64,000 bases of DNA from a bacterium HR33. Its GTDB lineage: Bacteria > Gemmatimonadota > Gemmatimonadetes > Gemmatimonadales > GWC2-71-9. The position numbers and the translations under genes were made by a program. The stretch spans positions 744,001 through 808,000 of the forward strand of contig BEIJ01000001.1 in the NCBI GenBank assembly GCA_002923375.1. The letters are read 5' to 3'. Below, piece after piece: positions 26,343 through 35,199 of the stretch (position 1 is its first letter; each line of letters opens with the position of its first letter). The notes beneath the pieces were generated by a model, which was given only the letters and a program-made list of their open reading frames with translations, was not told where the DNA came from and made no database searches.

Positions 26343-27607
26343 GGCGCACCCTCCTTCTGCTTGGCCCTCTCTATCAACCGAATTGGCCGGTCGTATCTAA
26401 AGTAGTCCCACGCCCACTCCAAAAGTACCGAGATTCGGTTGCGGAACCCGATGATAAAGTAGAGATGGACCACCAGCCACATGATCCATCCCACGAATCC
26501 CTTGAACCTGAGCTTCCCCAACTGCGCTACCGCGGCGTTCCTCCCGATGGTGGCCATGATCCCCTTGTCCCGATACCGGAAGCGCCCGGGATCCAGACCG
26601 CGCTCCAACTTCAGAATCGCATCGGCCACGAACCTGCCCTCCTGGATCGCCGGGGCGGAAAGCATCGGCATCTCGCCGTCTCCGTAAGGCACCGCCGCGA
26701 TATCGCCGATGGCGAAGACTCTGTCGTGGCCCTGTACCCTGAGAGCTTGGTCCACCGCTACCCTTCCGCTCTTGGTGGCCGGCAGACCTAGGGCCTCTAC
26801 CAGCGCGGCGGGCCTTACGCCCGCAGCCCAGACCAGCGTCTTGGTAACGATCCGCTCGCCGCCGGAGAGTAGGACTTCGTCGCCCTCTACCCGTTCCAGT
26901 CGAGTACCCAGGCGAACTTCGATCTGGCGGCGCTCGAGTCTCTTTTTGGCGTCCTGGCCGAGTTCCGCGGGGAAGGTGGGCAGTACCCGGTCTCTAGCCT
27001 CGACCAGAACTATTCTCACCTGTTTCATGTCCAGTTCGGGAAAGTCCTTGACCAGCACCAGACGGATCAGCTCCGAGAATGCTCCCGCCAGTTCCACTCC
27101 CGTGGGGCCGCCACCCACCAGCACGAAGGTCATCCAGGGCTTCCGCGCCTCCGGATCGTCGAGCTGTGCCGCCTTCTCGAAGCAGGCCAGGACATGGTTT
27201 CTCAGCGCCATACCCTCGGAGAGGTCCTTGAGGGGAAAGGCGGTGGCCGCTAGCTGGTCCATTCCAAAGAAATGGTTGGTGCTACCGCAGGCTAAAACCA
27301 GGTAGTCGTAACTCAAAAAGCTCCGCGGCGCCGATCTCAGTTTGACGACCCTGGATTCCAGATCGGCTCCTACGACTTCGTCCAGCATCACGCGCACGTT
27401 CCGGGTCCCCCGGAACACCGCCCTCACCGGATAGGCGATGTCGCTGGGGTTGAGCAGGGCGGTTGCCACCTGATAGAGGAGTGGCGTGAAGAGGTGGTAG
27501 TTGTGCCGGTCGATCAGCACTACGTCCACCGGGCGTCCCGCTAAGCGGCGGGCGCAGGCGAGCCCACCGAAACCGGCGCCTACGATCACTACTCTGGGGC
27601 GTCGCAT
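26339..27607 (-). CDS. ndh: Type II NADH:quinone oxidoreductase
   Basis: A 422-residue non-proton-pumping NADH dehydrogenase. FAD motif: VVIVGAGFGGLACARRL; NADH motif: FVLVGGGPTGVELAGAFSEL; the second FAD motif is VFAIGDIAAVP. The C-terminal hydrophobic stretch GWIMWLVVHLYFIIGF and following basic residues fit membrane attachment. It feeds electrons from NADH to quinone, upstream of the ba3-type terminal oxidase encoded at about 37.4-39.6 kb. The ATG at 27607 opens directly with the FAD motif. Confidence 0.93.
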   Translation of the reverse strand: MRRPRVVIVGAGFGGLACARRLAGRPVDVVLIDRHNYHLFTPLLYQVATALLNPSDIAYPVRAVFRGTRNVRVMLDEVVGADLESRVVKLRSAPRSFLSYDYLVLACGSTNHFFGMDQLAATAFPLKDLSEGMALRNHVLACFEKAAQLDDPEARKPWMTFVLVGGGPTGVELAGAFSELIRLVLVKDFPELDMKQVRIVLVEARDRVLPTFPAELGQDAKKRLERRQIEVRLGTRLERVEGDEVLLSGGERIVTKTLVWAAGVRPAALVEALGLPATKSGRVAVDQALRVQGHDRVFAIGDIAAVPYGDGEMPMLSAPAIQEGRFVADAILKLERGLDPGRFRYRDKGIMATIGRNAAVAQLGKLRFKGFVGWIMWLVVHLYFIIGFRNRISVLLEWAWDYFRYDRPIRLIERAKQKEGAP

Positions 27608-27710
27608 CACAAAATCCGGCGGCGTCCCACCCGACAATCCCGGGCGCAGCCACCGCAAGCCGCGGCTTGAGTCAAACCTCCACCTGGTCCAGACCAACGC
27701 GCCTTCCGGC

Positions 27711-27740
27711 TTGACAAACTCATGCCCAACCCTGTAGAAA
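27711..27740 (+). promoter_or_regulatory. Sigma-70-like promoter of the DoxX gene
   Basis: A consensus TTGACA (27711-27716) and TAGAAA (27735-27740) are separated by 18 bases, in the 201-base divergent gap between ndh and doxX. AGGAGAGG precedes the DoxX ATG at 27809. Assigned by pattern only. Confidence 0.45.
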
Positions 27741-27808
27741 AGCCCATCCGGTACAGCGTTCTCCGCCGCTGTTGCGTATCCAACTGAGACAACATACAGG
27801 AGAGGGCC

Positions 27809-28225
27809 ATGCCTGCAATTGCTTGGGAGAAGTGGCAGCAGATCACGCTCAACGCGCTGCGCATCGTGACCGGCTTTCTGTTCCTGACGCACGGGGGCCA
27901 AAAGCTTTTCGGCTGGTTCGGGGCGGAGCAGGCGCGCACCAGCCCGATGGAGTTCCTGATCGCCGGCATCCTGGAGTTCTTCGGCGGCCTGGCTATCGCC
28001 CTGGGGTTGGGAACTCGGTGGATCTCCTTCGTGGTGGCGGGGGAAATGGCGGTGGCCTACTTCTGGCGGCACTTCGGCTTCGGAGAGCGAGGGTTCTGGC
28101 CCTGGCAAAATCGAGGTGAGCTTCCCGCCCTTTACTGCTTCATCTTCTTGTTCTTGTGGGCCTCGGGAGGGGGCGACTGGGCGCTGGACAAACTGTTCCG
28201 GCGCAAAACCGGGCAATCCACCTAA
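27809..28225 (+). CDS. DoxX family membrane protein
   Basis: A 138-residue DoxX-like protein with about four membrane segments: LRIVTGFLFLTHGGQKLFGWF, a second around FLIAGILEFFGGLAIAL, a third around ISFVVAGEMAVAYFW, and LYCFIFLFLWAS. The start follows AGGAGAGGGCC. DoxX proteins are small membrane proteins linked to quinone-dependent thiosulfate oxidation or oxidative-stress complexes. No partner subunit is adjacent, so the specific role is unknown. Confidence 0.88.
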   Translation: MPAIAWEKWQQITLNALRIVTGFLFLTHGGQKLFGWFGAEQARTSPMEFLIAGILEFFGGLAIALGLGTRWISFVVAGEMAVAYFWRHFGFGERGFWPWQNRGELPALYCFIFLFLWASGGGDWALDKLFRRKTGQST

Positions 28226-28280
28226 CCCGCTCCGAGCTCGGGGAACTAAACCCACCTGGCGGCAGTTGTCTCTAAGACGG

Positions 28281-29462
28281 ATGACTGCCGCCGCTGGCTT
28301 ACCCCTCGGGACCGGGTCTCAGGGCAAAGAGCGCCGGGGCTCGGTGCGGCGCACAGCCGGCGCCCGGACCGGCGCGCTGGCCGTGCTGGTTCTGTTTCAC
28401 ACCGGCTCCCTTCCGGCGCAGACTTTGCATGAGTGGAAGACCGATTTTTCCAAGCGGTCGGTTCCTCTGGAAGAGATCGTGCCCGGCGGTCCTCCCAAGG
28501 ACGGCATTCCCGCGATCGATCGCCCTAAATTCGTGTCGGTTCAGCAGGCGGACCGCTGGCTCGATGATCGGGAGCCGGTCGTGGTCGTAGATCTCGGCGG
28601 CGAGGCGAAGGCCTATCCTCTCCAGATCTTGATTTGGCACGAAATCGTAAACGACGCTGTGGGCGGCGTGCCGGTCGCCGTGACGTATTGCCCGCTGTGC
28701 AACACCGCACTGGTCTTCGATCGCCGCGTAGCGGATCGGATCCTGGACTTCGGAACCACCGGCCGGCTGCGGCACTCGGATCTGGTCATGTACGACCGGC
28801 AAACCGAAAGCTGGTGGCAGCAGGCCACCGGAGAGGCGATCGTGGGTACTTACACCGGAAGCAAACTCCGGTTTCTGAGCGCTCTGGTGGTGAGCTGGAA
28901 GACCTTCAAGAGCACCTACCAGAGCGGAAAAGTTCTCTCGCGCCAAACCGGCCACTCGCGTCCCTACGGCAAGAATCCCTACGCGGGATACGACAACCCC
29001 AGGGGCGGTCCTATATCCGGATTCTTCAGCCTGGAGCCCGATCGGAGACTTCCCGCGATGGAGCGGGTGGTCGCCCTGGAACTGAACGGCGAGAGCGTAG
29101 CCTATCCTTTCAGCAGCCTGGAGAAGAAGGGTGTGGTTAACGACCAGGTCGGAGGATTGCCCGTGGTGGTCTTCTGGATGCCAGGCACCGCCAGCGCCGT
29201 GGATGCCGAGCGGATCGCCGGAGGGCGGGACGTCGGTTCTTCTGCCGTTTACGGCCGGGAGATTGACGGCCGCCGCCTGACGTTCGAGACGGGGCCTTCG
29301 CCGGGATTGTTCCTGGACCGCGAAACCGGGAGCCGCTGGACTTTTTTAGGCGAGGCGATAAGCGGCCCACTGGCCGGCAAGAAGTTGAACCCCCTGCACC
29401 ACGGCAACCACTTTTGGTTCGCCTGGGCCGCTTTCCAGCCCTCTACTAGGATCGCCCGATAG
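28281..29462 (+). CDS. DUF3179 domain protein, exported (copy 1)
   Basis: A 393-residue protein with a hydrophobic segment (GALAVLVLFHTGSLPAQ) after a basic N-terminus, suggesting export. Its DUF3179 domain shows GIPAIDRPKFV, AYPLQILIWHEIVNDAVGG, VTYCPLCNTALVFDR and VNDQVGGLPVVVFW. The PLCNTA cysteines are characteristic. The exact function of DUF3179 is not known. A second, diverged copy lies at 34114-35199, with a thioredoxin-like gene and a regulatory pair between them. The ATG at 28281 has no clear ribosome-binding site. Confidence 0.85.
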   Translation: MTAAAGLPLGTGSQGKERRGSVRRTAGARTGALAVLVLFHTGSLPAQTLHEWKTDFSKRSVPLEEIVPGGPPKDGIPAIDRPKFVSVQQADRWLDDREPVVVVDLGGEAKAYPLQILIWHEIVNDAVGGVPVAVTYCPLCNTALVFDRRVADRILDFGTTGRLRHSDLVMYDRQTESWWQQATGEAIVGTYTGSKLRFLSALVVSWKTFKSTYQSGKVLSRQTGHSRPYGKNPYAGYDNPRGGPISGFFSLEPDRRLPAMERVVALELNGESVAYPFSSLEKKGVVNDQVGGLPVVVFWMPGTASAVDAERIAGGRDVGSSAVYGREIDGRRLTFETGPSPGLFLDRETGSRWTFLGEAISGPLAGKKLNPLHHGNHFWFAWAAFQPSTRIAR

Positions 29463-29487
29463 TTCGCCTGCCGCCCGCAACTGGGGC

Positions 29488-31074
29488 CTAGTGGTGGTGA
29501 TGCTCGGGTTGCGCGGTCGCGGCTTCCTCGCGTTCCAACTCCCGGCGCGCCACGCGCTCGATCGCCTTGATCTGTTCCGGCCCGGCGAACCCGCTCCAGC
29601 GCTGCACCACTCGACCGCTGCGGTCGAGAAGGACGGTCATGGGTAGGCCGATGTAGTGATACTGCCTTCTGAGCTGCCCCCGGCCTAACAGCACCGGAAA
29701 GTCGAAGCCCAACTCCGCGATGAACTGCTCGGCTGCGGAGACGTCCACGTCCTCGTTCATTGTGATGAACTGGAAATCGTGGTACTCCGCCTCCAGCCGC
29801 CGCCGCAGGCTGTCCAGCGCCGGCATCTCGGTACGGCACGGGGTGCACCAGCTCGCCCAGAAGTTCACCAGGACCACCTTGCCCGCGAAGTCCCGAGAGC
29901 TCGCGCGGCCCCCGCCGAGGAGCGGCAGGTCGAACTCCGAAAACGGGTCGCGCGCCCCCGGGTCTACGCCGGTGAGCAAGCGGAAGGAGTCGAGGAGGTA
30001 CACCCGGCCGGTTGGGTCCGCGGCGATCGTGGGCATAGCGGTGGAAAGCACCGCCGAGCGCAGCAACACACCGCGCTGGCGATCGAAAACGTCGAGCCGG
30101 GTCTGCTCGGTGGTGAAGCCCGGAGTGCTGAGCACGTAGAGGCGATCGTCCGGACCCACCGTGATTCCCAGGTTGACCGGGTGGTACTCGATTACCGGAG
30201 CTCCTTCTTCCATCGACACTCTGGGCTCATCCACGCTCTGGGGCAGCTCTCGGTCAGCCACCCAAAGGGTGTCCCCGGAGGTAGAAAAGGCGTATATCTC
30301 GTCGCGAATGAAAGGAGCGTAGTAGAGTGTGTCGCCCGCAACCGCCAAATATCCGGCCGAAGCCAGCTCGGCGAAGAACGGAGCTTGGGGAACAACCACT
30401 TTGCCTACACTGCCGGCCACCCGACCTTCCACATCGAGTTTTGCCAATAGCGGCGCATCGGGATCGGGGATCTGGTACTCCCAGCGCTGGGCTCTCCGAA
30501 CCAGCCAGACCCCGCCGTCCGAACCGCGCCAGTCGCCCGCTACAGCGGGATAACCGAAGGGCCCGGAGTGCCCCAACTCCCGCACCGTTCCGTCGGCACC
30601 GATTCGCAGCACCGCTCCCTCACCGTCGGTGAGCCAGAAGGTCCCGTCGCCAGACTGGGCTGCGCTGACGATCTCCCGCTCCCCCAGGTCCCAGCCGAGT
30701 CCGCGCTGGTTGAGCGATGCGTCGAAGTAGAGAACCCCTCCCGCCCCGTCCAGAGCTAGCGCGCCAGTCTCGCCCGCGGGGCTCGCAACCCGCCCCTCGA
30801 ACCAGAGCAATCTCACCGGCCGGGAGGGGAAAAGCGTATCGGGAAGCAAGAGCTCGGGCGCCTCACCACCCACCAGGTACCGGACCGAGCCCACCAACTG
30901 TTGGCGCACCGGAGTCGCCGCCGGATTCGGCAGCGCCGCCGGCCCCCGGCGCGCTTCGTCATCCCTATCGCCCCTGGTCAGAGCCCAGCCAGCTCCCGCC
31001 AGGAGCAGAGCGACCCCACCAACCAGCACGGGCCGGGGAATCCCCCGGCCCGCTACCCGATCGAACCCCGTCAC
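29488..31074 (-). CDS. TlpA-like thioredoxin with N-terminal beta-propeller-like domain
   Basis: A 528-residue protein with an N-terminal membrane anchor or signal (PVLVGGVALLLAGAGWAL). Residues about 60-380 look like a six-bladed propeller rather than an enzyme. Residues about 395-525 are a TlpA/AhpC-TSA-type thioredoxin domain with the redox motif FWASWCTPCRTEMP and the cis-proline segment YIGLPMTVLLDRSG. It ends with a histidine-rich tail. It is probably a periplasmic thiol reductant, possibly for cytochrome c maturation or copper-site assembly. The GTG start overlaps the stop of the upstream OB-like gene. Confidence 0.85.
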   Translation of the reverse strand: MTGFDRVAGRGIPRPVLVGGVALLLAGAGWALTRGDRDDEARRGPAALPNPAATPVRQQLVGSVRYLVGGEAPELLLPDTLFPSRPVRLLWFEGRVASPAGETGALALDGAGGVLYFDASLNQRGLGWDLGEREIVSAAQSGDGTFWLTDGEGAVLRIGADGTVRELGHSGPFGYPAVAGDWRGSDGGVWLVRRAQRWEYQIPDPDAPLLAKLDVEGRVAGSVGKVVVPQAPFFAELASAGYLAVAGDTLYYAPFIRDEIYAFSTSGDTLWVADRELPQSVDEPRVSMEEGAPVIEYHPVNLGITVGPDDRLYVLSTPGFTTEQTRLDVFDRQRGVLLRSAVLSTAMPTIAADPTGRVYLLDSFRLLTGVDPGARDPFSEFDLPLLGGGRASSRDFAGKVVLVNFWASWCTPCRTEMPALDSLRRRLEAEYHDFQFITMNEDVDVSAAEQFIAELGFDFPVLLGRGQLRRQYHYIGLPMTVLLDRSGRVVQRWSGFAGPEQIKAIERVARRELEREEAATAQPEHHHH

Positions 31075-31445
31075 ATCGAGACCGAGGATATCACGATCCC
31101 CTGACCGCCGGGTGTCTCGAACAGCTTGCCCTTCACGGTGACCTTGTGATCCACGTGAGGCTTGAGATCCACCGGCAGTGGCTTACCGGCTTCGTTCCCC
31201 AGAGGGAAGTAAAGCTTGCCGTCGTCCCCCAGGATGGCCAGGGGGAGCCCCGCAGCGGCGCACAGCTCCCCGCAACGGCGATGCTCGCTGCCCGAGACAC
31301 CTTTCATGAACTTACAGGTGACGTCCACCACGGTGCCCTGGATGGTGACGTCCTTTCCCTGCGGCATCTGGGCGTGAGCCGCAGCCGGCGCGGCCAACAG
31401 CAGCACCGCACCGGTACCGATACCAGCCAGAATGCGCTGCAACAT
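31071..31445 (-). CDS. Small exported protein with conserved cysteines, OB-fold-like
   Basis: A 124-residue protein with a clear signal peptide ending AAAHAQ. The mature part starts DVTIQGTVVDVTCKFM and closes DHKVTVKGKLFETPGG, a strand pattern resembling bacterial OB folds. Between them are the cysteines in HRRCGELCAAAG. It is cotranscribed with the downstream TlpA-like protein (4-base overlap), so it may be a redox or metal-binding partner. Start ATG follows AGGAGGTAGCTC. No named family recognised with confidence. Confidence 0.7.
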   Translation of the reverse strand: MLQRILAGIGTGAVLLLAAPAAAHAQMPQGKDVTIQGTVVDVTCKFMKGVSGSEHRRCGELCAAAGLPLAILGDDGKLYFPLGNEAGKPLPVDLKPHVDHKVTVKGKLFETPGGQGIVISSVSM

Positions 31446-31512
31446 GAGCTACCTCCTGTGTCGGTTACAGGTGAAAAGTTCTATCCATTGCCTGCTGCCT
31501 AGCGGCCATACG

Positions 31513-31541
31513 GTTAACCCCAAAAGCGGAAAACTGGTTCC
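31513..31541 (-). promoter_or_regulatory. Candidate ECF-type promoter upstream of the OB/TlpA operon
   Basis: Reading the minus strand, GGAACC (31541-31536) and GTTAAC (31518-31513) are separated by 17 bases. This resembles the GGAAC/GTC-type elements recognised by ECF sigma factors. It lies about 70 bases before the start of the OB-like gene and just downstream of an ECF sigma gene, which makes it a plausible target. Confidence 0.35.
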
Positions 31542-31572
31542 CGATCCCGCCGTCCAGCTAAAACCCACACCA

Positions 31573-32118
31573 TCATCCCTCCCCCTTGGATCGCAAGATA
31601 CCCGCGTCCTCGGCGTAGGCCAGCAGCCGGGCTTGGAGCATCCTGCGGCCCCGAAAGAGGCGCGAGCGCACCGTGCCCACCGGGACGCCCAGTATCTGCG
31701 CGGCGGCGGCGTAGGACTGATCCTCGATGTCCACCAGCACGATCGGCAGCCGGTAAACCTCCGGTATTTCCTCCAAAGCTTTTCTCAAAACGTCGCCGAA
31801 CTCGGGGAGATCTAACAGAACCCCTGCACCTTCAGACGGCCGATCTTCCAAGTAGCGTCCGGCGAGGGCGTCCAGCTCGGGAATATCGTACGCGGTGACC
31901 CGATCCCCGCGCCGGCGCTGCTGCACCCAAAGGTGGCGGCAGATGGTAAAGAGCCAAGCGGTACAGTTGGTACCGGGCTGGTACTGGTGCCGGTGCCGGT
32001 AGGCTCGCAAGTAGGTCTCCTGCACCAAGTCTTCCGCGTCGGCCGGGTCCCTTGTCAGGTGGAGGGCGAAACGGTAAACCCGGTCGATCGCCTCCATCGT
32101 TTCCCGCTCAAAGCTCAA
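31573..32118 (-). CDS. ECF-type RNA polymerase sigma factor
   Basis: A sigma-70 family protein of 181 residues containing region 2 (VYRFALHLTRDPADAEDLVQETYLRAYR) and region 4 (LPIVLVDIEDQSYAAAAQILGVPVGTVRSRLFRGRRML) without region 3, as in ECF factors. I chose TTG at 32118, overlapping the stop of the kinase gene (TTGA), because family members begin a few residues before the FERET segment; ATG 32097 is the alternative. Coupling to the sensor kinase suggests that the kinase controls its activity or expression. Confidence 0.85.
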   Translation of the reverse strand: MSFERETMEAIDRVYRFALHLTRDPADAEDLVQETYLRAYRHRHQYQPGTNCTAWLFTICRHLWVQQRRRGDRVTAYDIPELDALAGRYLEDRPSEGAGVLLDLPEFGDVLRKALEEIPEVYRLPIVLVDIEDQSYAAAAQILGVPVGTVRSRLFRGRRMLQARLLAYAEDAGILRSKGEG

Positions 32119-34013
32119 CCCGCCACCCCGCCGGACCCCGCCGCCGGTTCTTCCACGGGCAGGCATTCCGGCTCGGATACCAGCGCGCCGAGCGCGCGGC
32201 TGACGTCGTTGAGCTCGAAGGGCTTGGCCAAATGGGGACCCGGATGCTCCGCCAAAAAGGCGGCCACGTCCGCGCCGAGCATGTCCCCGGTCATCAGTAC
32301 GAAACGGCAACCCAACTGTGGCCGCAATGACCGGAGAATGGTGTAGAGCTCCATGCCTGTTCCGTCCGGCAAATGAACGTCGCAGAGGATCGCGTCGAAG
32401 CCGGCCTCCTCGATCGCCTTCTCCGCTTTGGAGAGATCCGGGGCGAGCACCACCTGGTGGCCCTCCTTTTCGAGAAAGCGCTTCAGCGCGCTGCGGATAT
32501 GAGGCTCGTCGTCCACCACGAGGATGTGCAGCGGTCCTTTCGGCACGAGAGGTGCGGCGAGAGCCTCCGCCGGAGCCGGTGGAGCCTCGCCTGAGGCTTT
32601 GGGTGCCGCCACGGGGAGTCTCAGGGTGAAGCGCGCGCCGCCGTCTTTTCGGTTTTCCGCCCCTAGGTCGCCTCCGGCCTCGCGGGCTATGCGGCGGGCG
32701 ATGGCGAGGCCCAGCCCCGTGCCGCGGTCTCCCTTGGTGGTAAAGAAGGGCTCGAAGATGCGCGGCAGCAGCTCTACAGGAATCCCCGGCCCGTCGTCTT
32801 CGACCACGAGAATTGCGGCATCCTGCTCCAGCCTGGTTCTGATCGTGAGCACACCGCCACCGTTAGCGGCGTACATCGCGTCCTCCGCATTTGCCAGGAG
32901 ATTGGCCACGATCTGTTCCACCTCGCCGGGCCTGCCCAGCACCGGCGGCAGGTGCCGGTCCAGTTCGGAGATCACCGTTATGCCATGGGCCGCAAATCGT
33001 GCTCTCCTGGCGCGCACCGCCTCATCCACCACCCGATTGAGGTCGAACTCTTCGAGCCGGGTTTCCCGCTGCCGCACCCTGTCCAGCAGTTGCCGGGCTA
33101 TGCGTGCCGCGCGCCTTCCCTCGTGGGCCAGGATTTGCGCCGCCTCCCTGGCTTCCGCCGGTAGCTGGTCTTTCTCCTGCGCCAGGATCTCGCCGTAGGT
33201 GACGACGCTGGTGAGCGGATTGTTGAGCTCGTGAGCGATCCCCGCCACCAGGGCTCCGAGTTCGCGCAGGGCTTGTTCCCGCCGGCGCCCCTCCTCGTTG
33301 CGAAGTTCCTCGGAGCGGTCTCGGGCCGAGACCAGCCAGGCCACGGTGTTTTCTGCGGCGTCGCGCACCGCGGAGGTGCGCAATTCAGCCGGAAACACAC
33401 GCCCCGCCATTGACTGCATCAAAACGGTGCGCCGATCGCCATCCAGAGGCTCGAAGGCACGGTCGTCTTCTTCGTTCAGCAAGAAGCCCCAGAACCTGCG
33501 GCCCCGCAGATCCTGGGCCGCCACCGCCAGCATACCTCGGGCTGCCGAGTTGGCGTACTGCACCCGGCCTTCGCGATCGAGCAGCAGGACCGCATCCTGC
33601 GACGCATCCAAGCCCGCTACCGCCAAACGTTCGAGGCGGGCACGCTCGGCTTCCACCCGCCGGACCCACAGGGCAAAAGCCCCCACGAGAAATTCGGTGA
33701 CTCCAACGGCGATCCCCAGGGCCCAGACCGTAGGTGCGTCCGCCGGAACGCCGTAGCCCGCCCCGAAGCTCTTTTCTCCGGCAATCACCGCGATTACCCC
33801 GAGCGGGACCGCCGCCGCGAATCCCCGCAAGCCGTAGAGGTAAGCCGCCATCGCCACCGGAAAGACATGCGCAAACCAGAGCAGATGCGAGGGAGGCCCC
33901 AGGTGCGGCCTGAGCGAAGGATGCACAACCGGAAGCAGCACCAGCATTACTGCGAGGGCCAGAGACCAGGATCCGGGTTTCTTGCGCTCTAGTGTCATAG
34001 ACCTAGGTTCCAT
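32115..34013 (-). CDS. Hybrid sensor histidine kinase with C-terminal receiver domain
   Basis: A 632-residue membrane sensor. The N-terminal part holds about five hydrophobic helices (from WSLALAVMLVLLPVV onward), then a PAS-like domain (DAVLLLDREGRVQYANSAARG). The HisKA motif GIAHELNNPLTSV has its histidine near residue 259. The ATPase domain shows NLLANAEDAM, VEDDGPGIP and GTGLGLAIARRI. The receiver domain starts LHILVVDDEP with a likely acceptor aspartate in LCDVHLP near residue 546. ATG at 34013 or 33998. Its stop overlaps the ECF sigma start. The signal sensed is unknown. Confidence 0.9.
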   Translation of the reverse strand: MEPRSMTLERKKPGSWSLALAVMLVLLPVVHPSLRPHLGPPSHLLWFAHVFPVAMAAYLYGLRGFAAAVPLGVIAVIAGEKSFGAGYGVPADAPTVWALGIAVGVTEFLVGAFALWVRRVEAERARLERLAVAGLDASQDAVLLLDREGRVQYANSAARGMLAVAAQDLRGRRFWGFLLNEEDDRAFEPLDGDRRTVLMQSMAGRVFPAELRTSAVRDAAENTVAWLVSARDRSEELRNEEGRRREQALRELGALVAGIAHELNNPLTSVVTYGEILAQEKDQLPAEAREAAQILAHEGRRAARIARQLLDRVRQRETRLEEFDLNRVVDEAVRARRARFAAHGITVISELDRHLPPVLGRPGEVEQIVANLLANAEDAMYAANGGGVLTIRTRLEQDAAILVVEDDGPGIPVELLPRIFEPFFTTKGDRGTGLGLAIARRIAREAGGDLGAENRKDGGARFTLRLPVAAPKASGEAPPAPAEALAAPLVPKGPLHILVVDDEPHIRSALKRFLEKEGHQVVLAPDLSKAEKAIEEAGFDAILCDVHLPDGTGMELYTILRSLRPQLGCRFVLMTGDMLGADVAAFLAEHPGPHLAKPFELNDVSRALGALVSEPECLPVEEPAAGSGGVAG

Positions 34014-34113
34014 TAGCTTGTCCGTTGTTGAGCCTTGACCAGTAGTCCACAACCCGGTGGAAGCACGAGCGGTTCCTGAGGAACCGGGAGGCAAGCGCTT
34101 GCGTTTAATTTGC

Positions 34114-35199
34114 ATGGGCTCGATGCGCACCTACGGGATACTCGCCTTGTCGGTCTTACTTACGGGCTGCTTGAGCAGCAGCTTCGAATCCACTCAAAGG
34201 GGGTTCGATCTCGACTGCTCGATTCCCAGTTCGCAGCTTTACTCCGGCCAAGTTCCCGACGGGATTCCCGCTCTCACGCACCCGCGCCTGCTCAGCGCGG
34301 TGGACGCTCCTCGGGCTTACGATGATGACGATCGTGTCCTAGGGGTGGTGATCAATGGGGCGGCTCGGGCGTACCCCCTGCTAATCCTATGGTGGCACGA
34401 AATCGTCAACGACACGCTGGGGGGAGAACCGGTGCTGGTTACCTACTGCCCGCTTACCGGCTCGGGGCTGGCTTTCGACCCTAGGATCCGGGGGCGGGTG
34501 AGGAACTTCGGCGTCTCGGGCCTGCTGTACGAGAACAACTTGGTTATGTTCGACCGCCTGAGCGGAGGGGGTACGGAGAGCCTGTGGAACCAGCTTCTCA
34601 TGGGAGCGCAGTGTGGAGCCGAGAAAGGGACCGAGCTCAGGCGGGTGCCGGTGGTGGAGACCACTTGGGCCAGATGGCGCGAGCTTTATCCGGAGACCAG
34701 CGTGCTGAGCAAGGCTACCGGCCACACCCGCAACTACGGCGCCTACCCTTACGGCAACTACGACGAGCCGGACAACCCCACGTTATTGTTTCCCAGCTCC
34801 CCCTGGAACCCGGCAAGACCTCCCAAGGAGCTCGTTCTCGGAGTCCGGAGCGGTTCGGCATCGGCGGCTTATCCGTTCGGAGTGTTGGACACTACCGCTG
34901 CGTCGATAGCGGTGAACGACACCTTAGGCGGGAGGCCGATACTGGTGACTTTCCACCACCCCTCCCGCACCAGCCGCGCTTACTTCCGCGAGCTGGACGG
35001 CCAAGTTCTGGAATTCGACCTGTTGGACCCGGACAACTTCACCCTCAAGGACCGGCAGACCGGATCCACCTGGAACGAACTCGGCGCGGCCACGGCCGGA
35101 CCGCTCGCCGGCAAGCGACTGGAGCCCGTGACCGACTCGTGGACCATGTTCTGGTTCGCCTGGTCCATCTTCTATCCCCAGACTCGGATCTATCGCTGA
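34114..35199 (+). CDS. DUF3179 domain lipoprotein (copy 2)
   Basis: A 361-residue DUF3179 protein, divergent from the hybrid kinase gene. It begins with a lipoprotein signal ending in the lipobox LLTGC. Motifs parallel those of copy 1: [45 protein letters not shown] and [14 protein letters not shown]. The second cysteine of PLCNT in copy 1 is replaced here (PLTGSG), so the copies differ at a conserved position. ATG 34114 or 34123; no strong ribosome-binding site. The 3' end overlaps the convergent protease gene by ten bases. Confidence 0.85.
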   Translation: MGSMRTYGILALSVLLTGCLSSSFESTQRGFDLDCSIPSSQLYSGQVPDGIPALTHPRLLSAVDAPRAYDDDDRVLGVVINGAARAYPLLILWWHEIVNDTLGGEPVLVTYCPLTGSGLAFDPRIRGRVRNFGVSGLLYENNLVMFDRLSGGGTESLWNQLLMGAQCGAEKGTELRRVPVVETTWARWRELYPETSVLSKATGHTRNYGAYPYGNYDEPDNPTLLFPSSPWNPARPPKELVLGVRSGSASAAYPFGVLDTTAASIAVNDTLGGRPILVTFHHPSRTSRAYFRELDGQVLEFDLLDPDNFTLKDRQTGSTWNELGAATAGPLAGKRLEPVTDSWTMFWFAWSIFYPQTRIYR

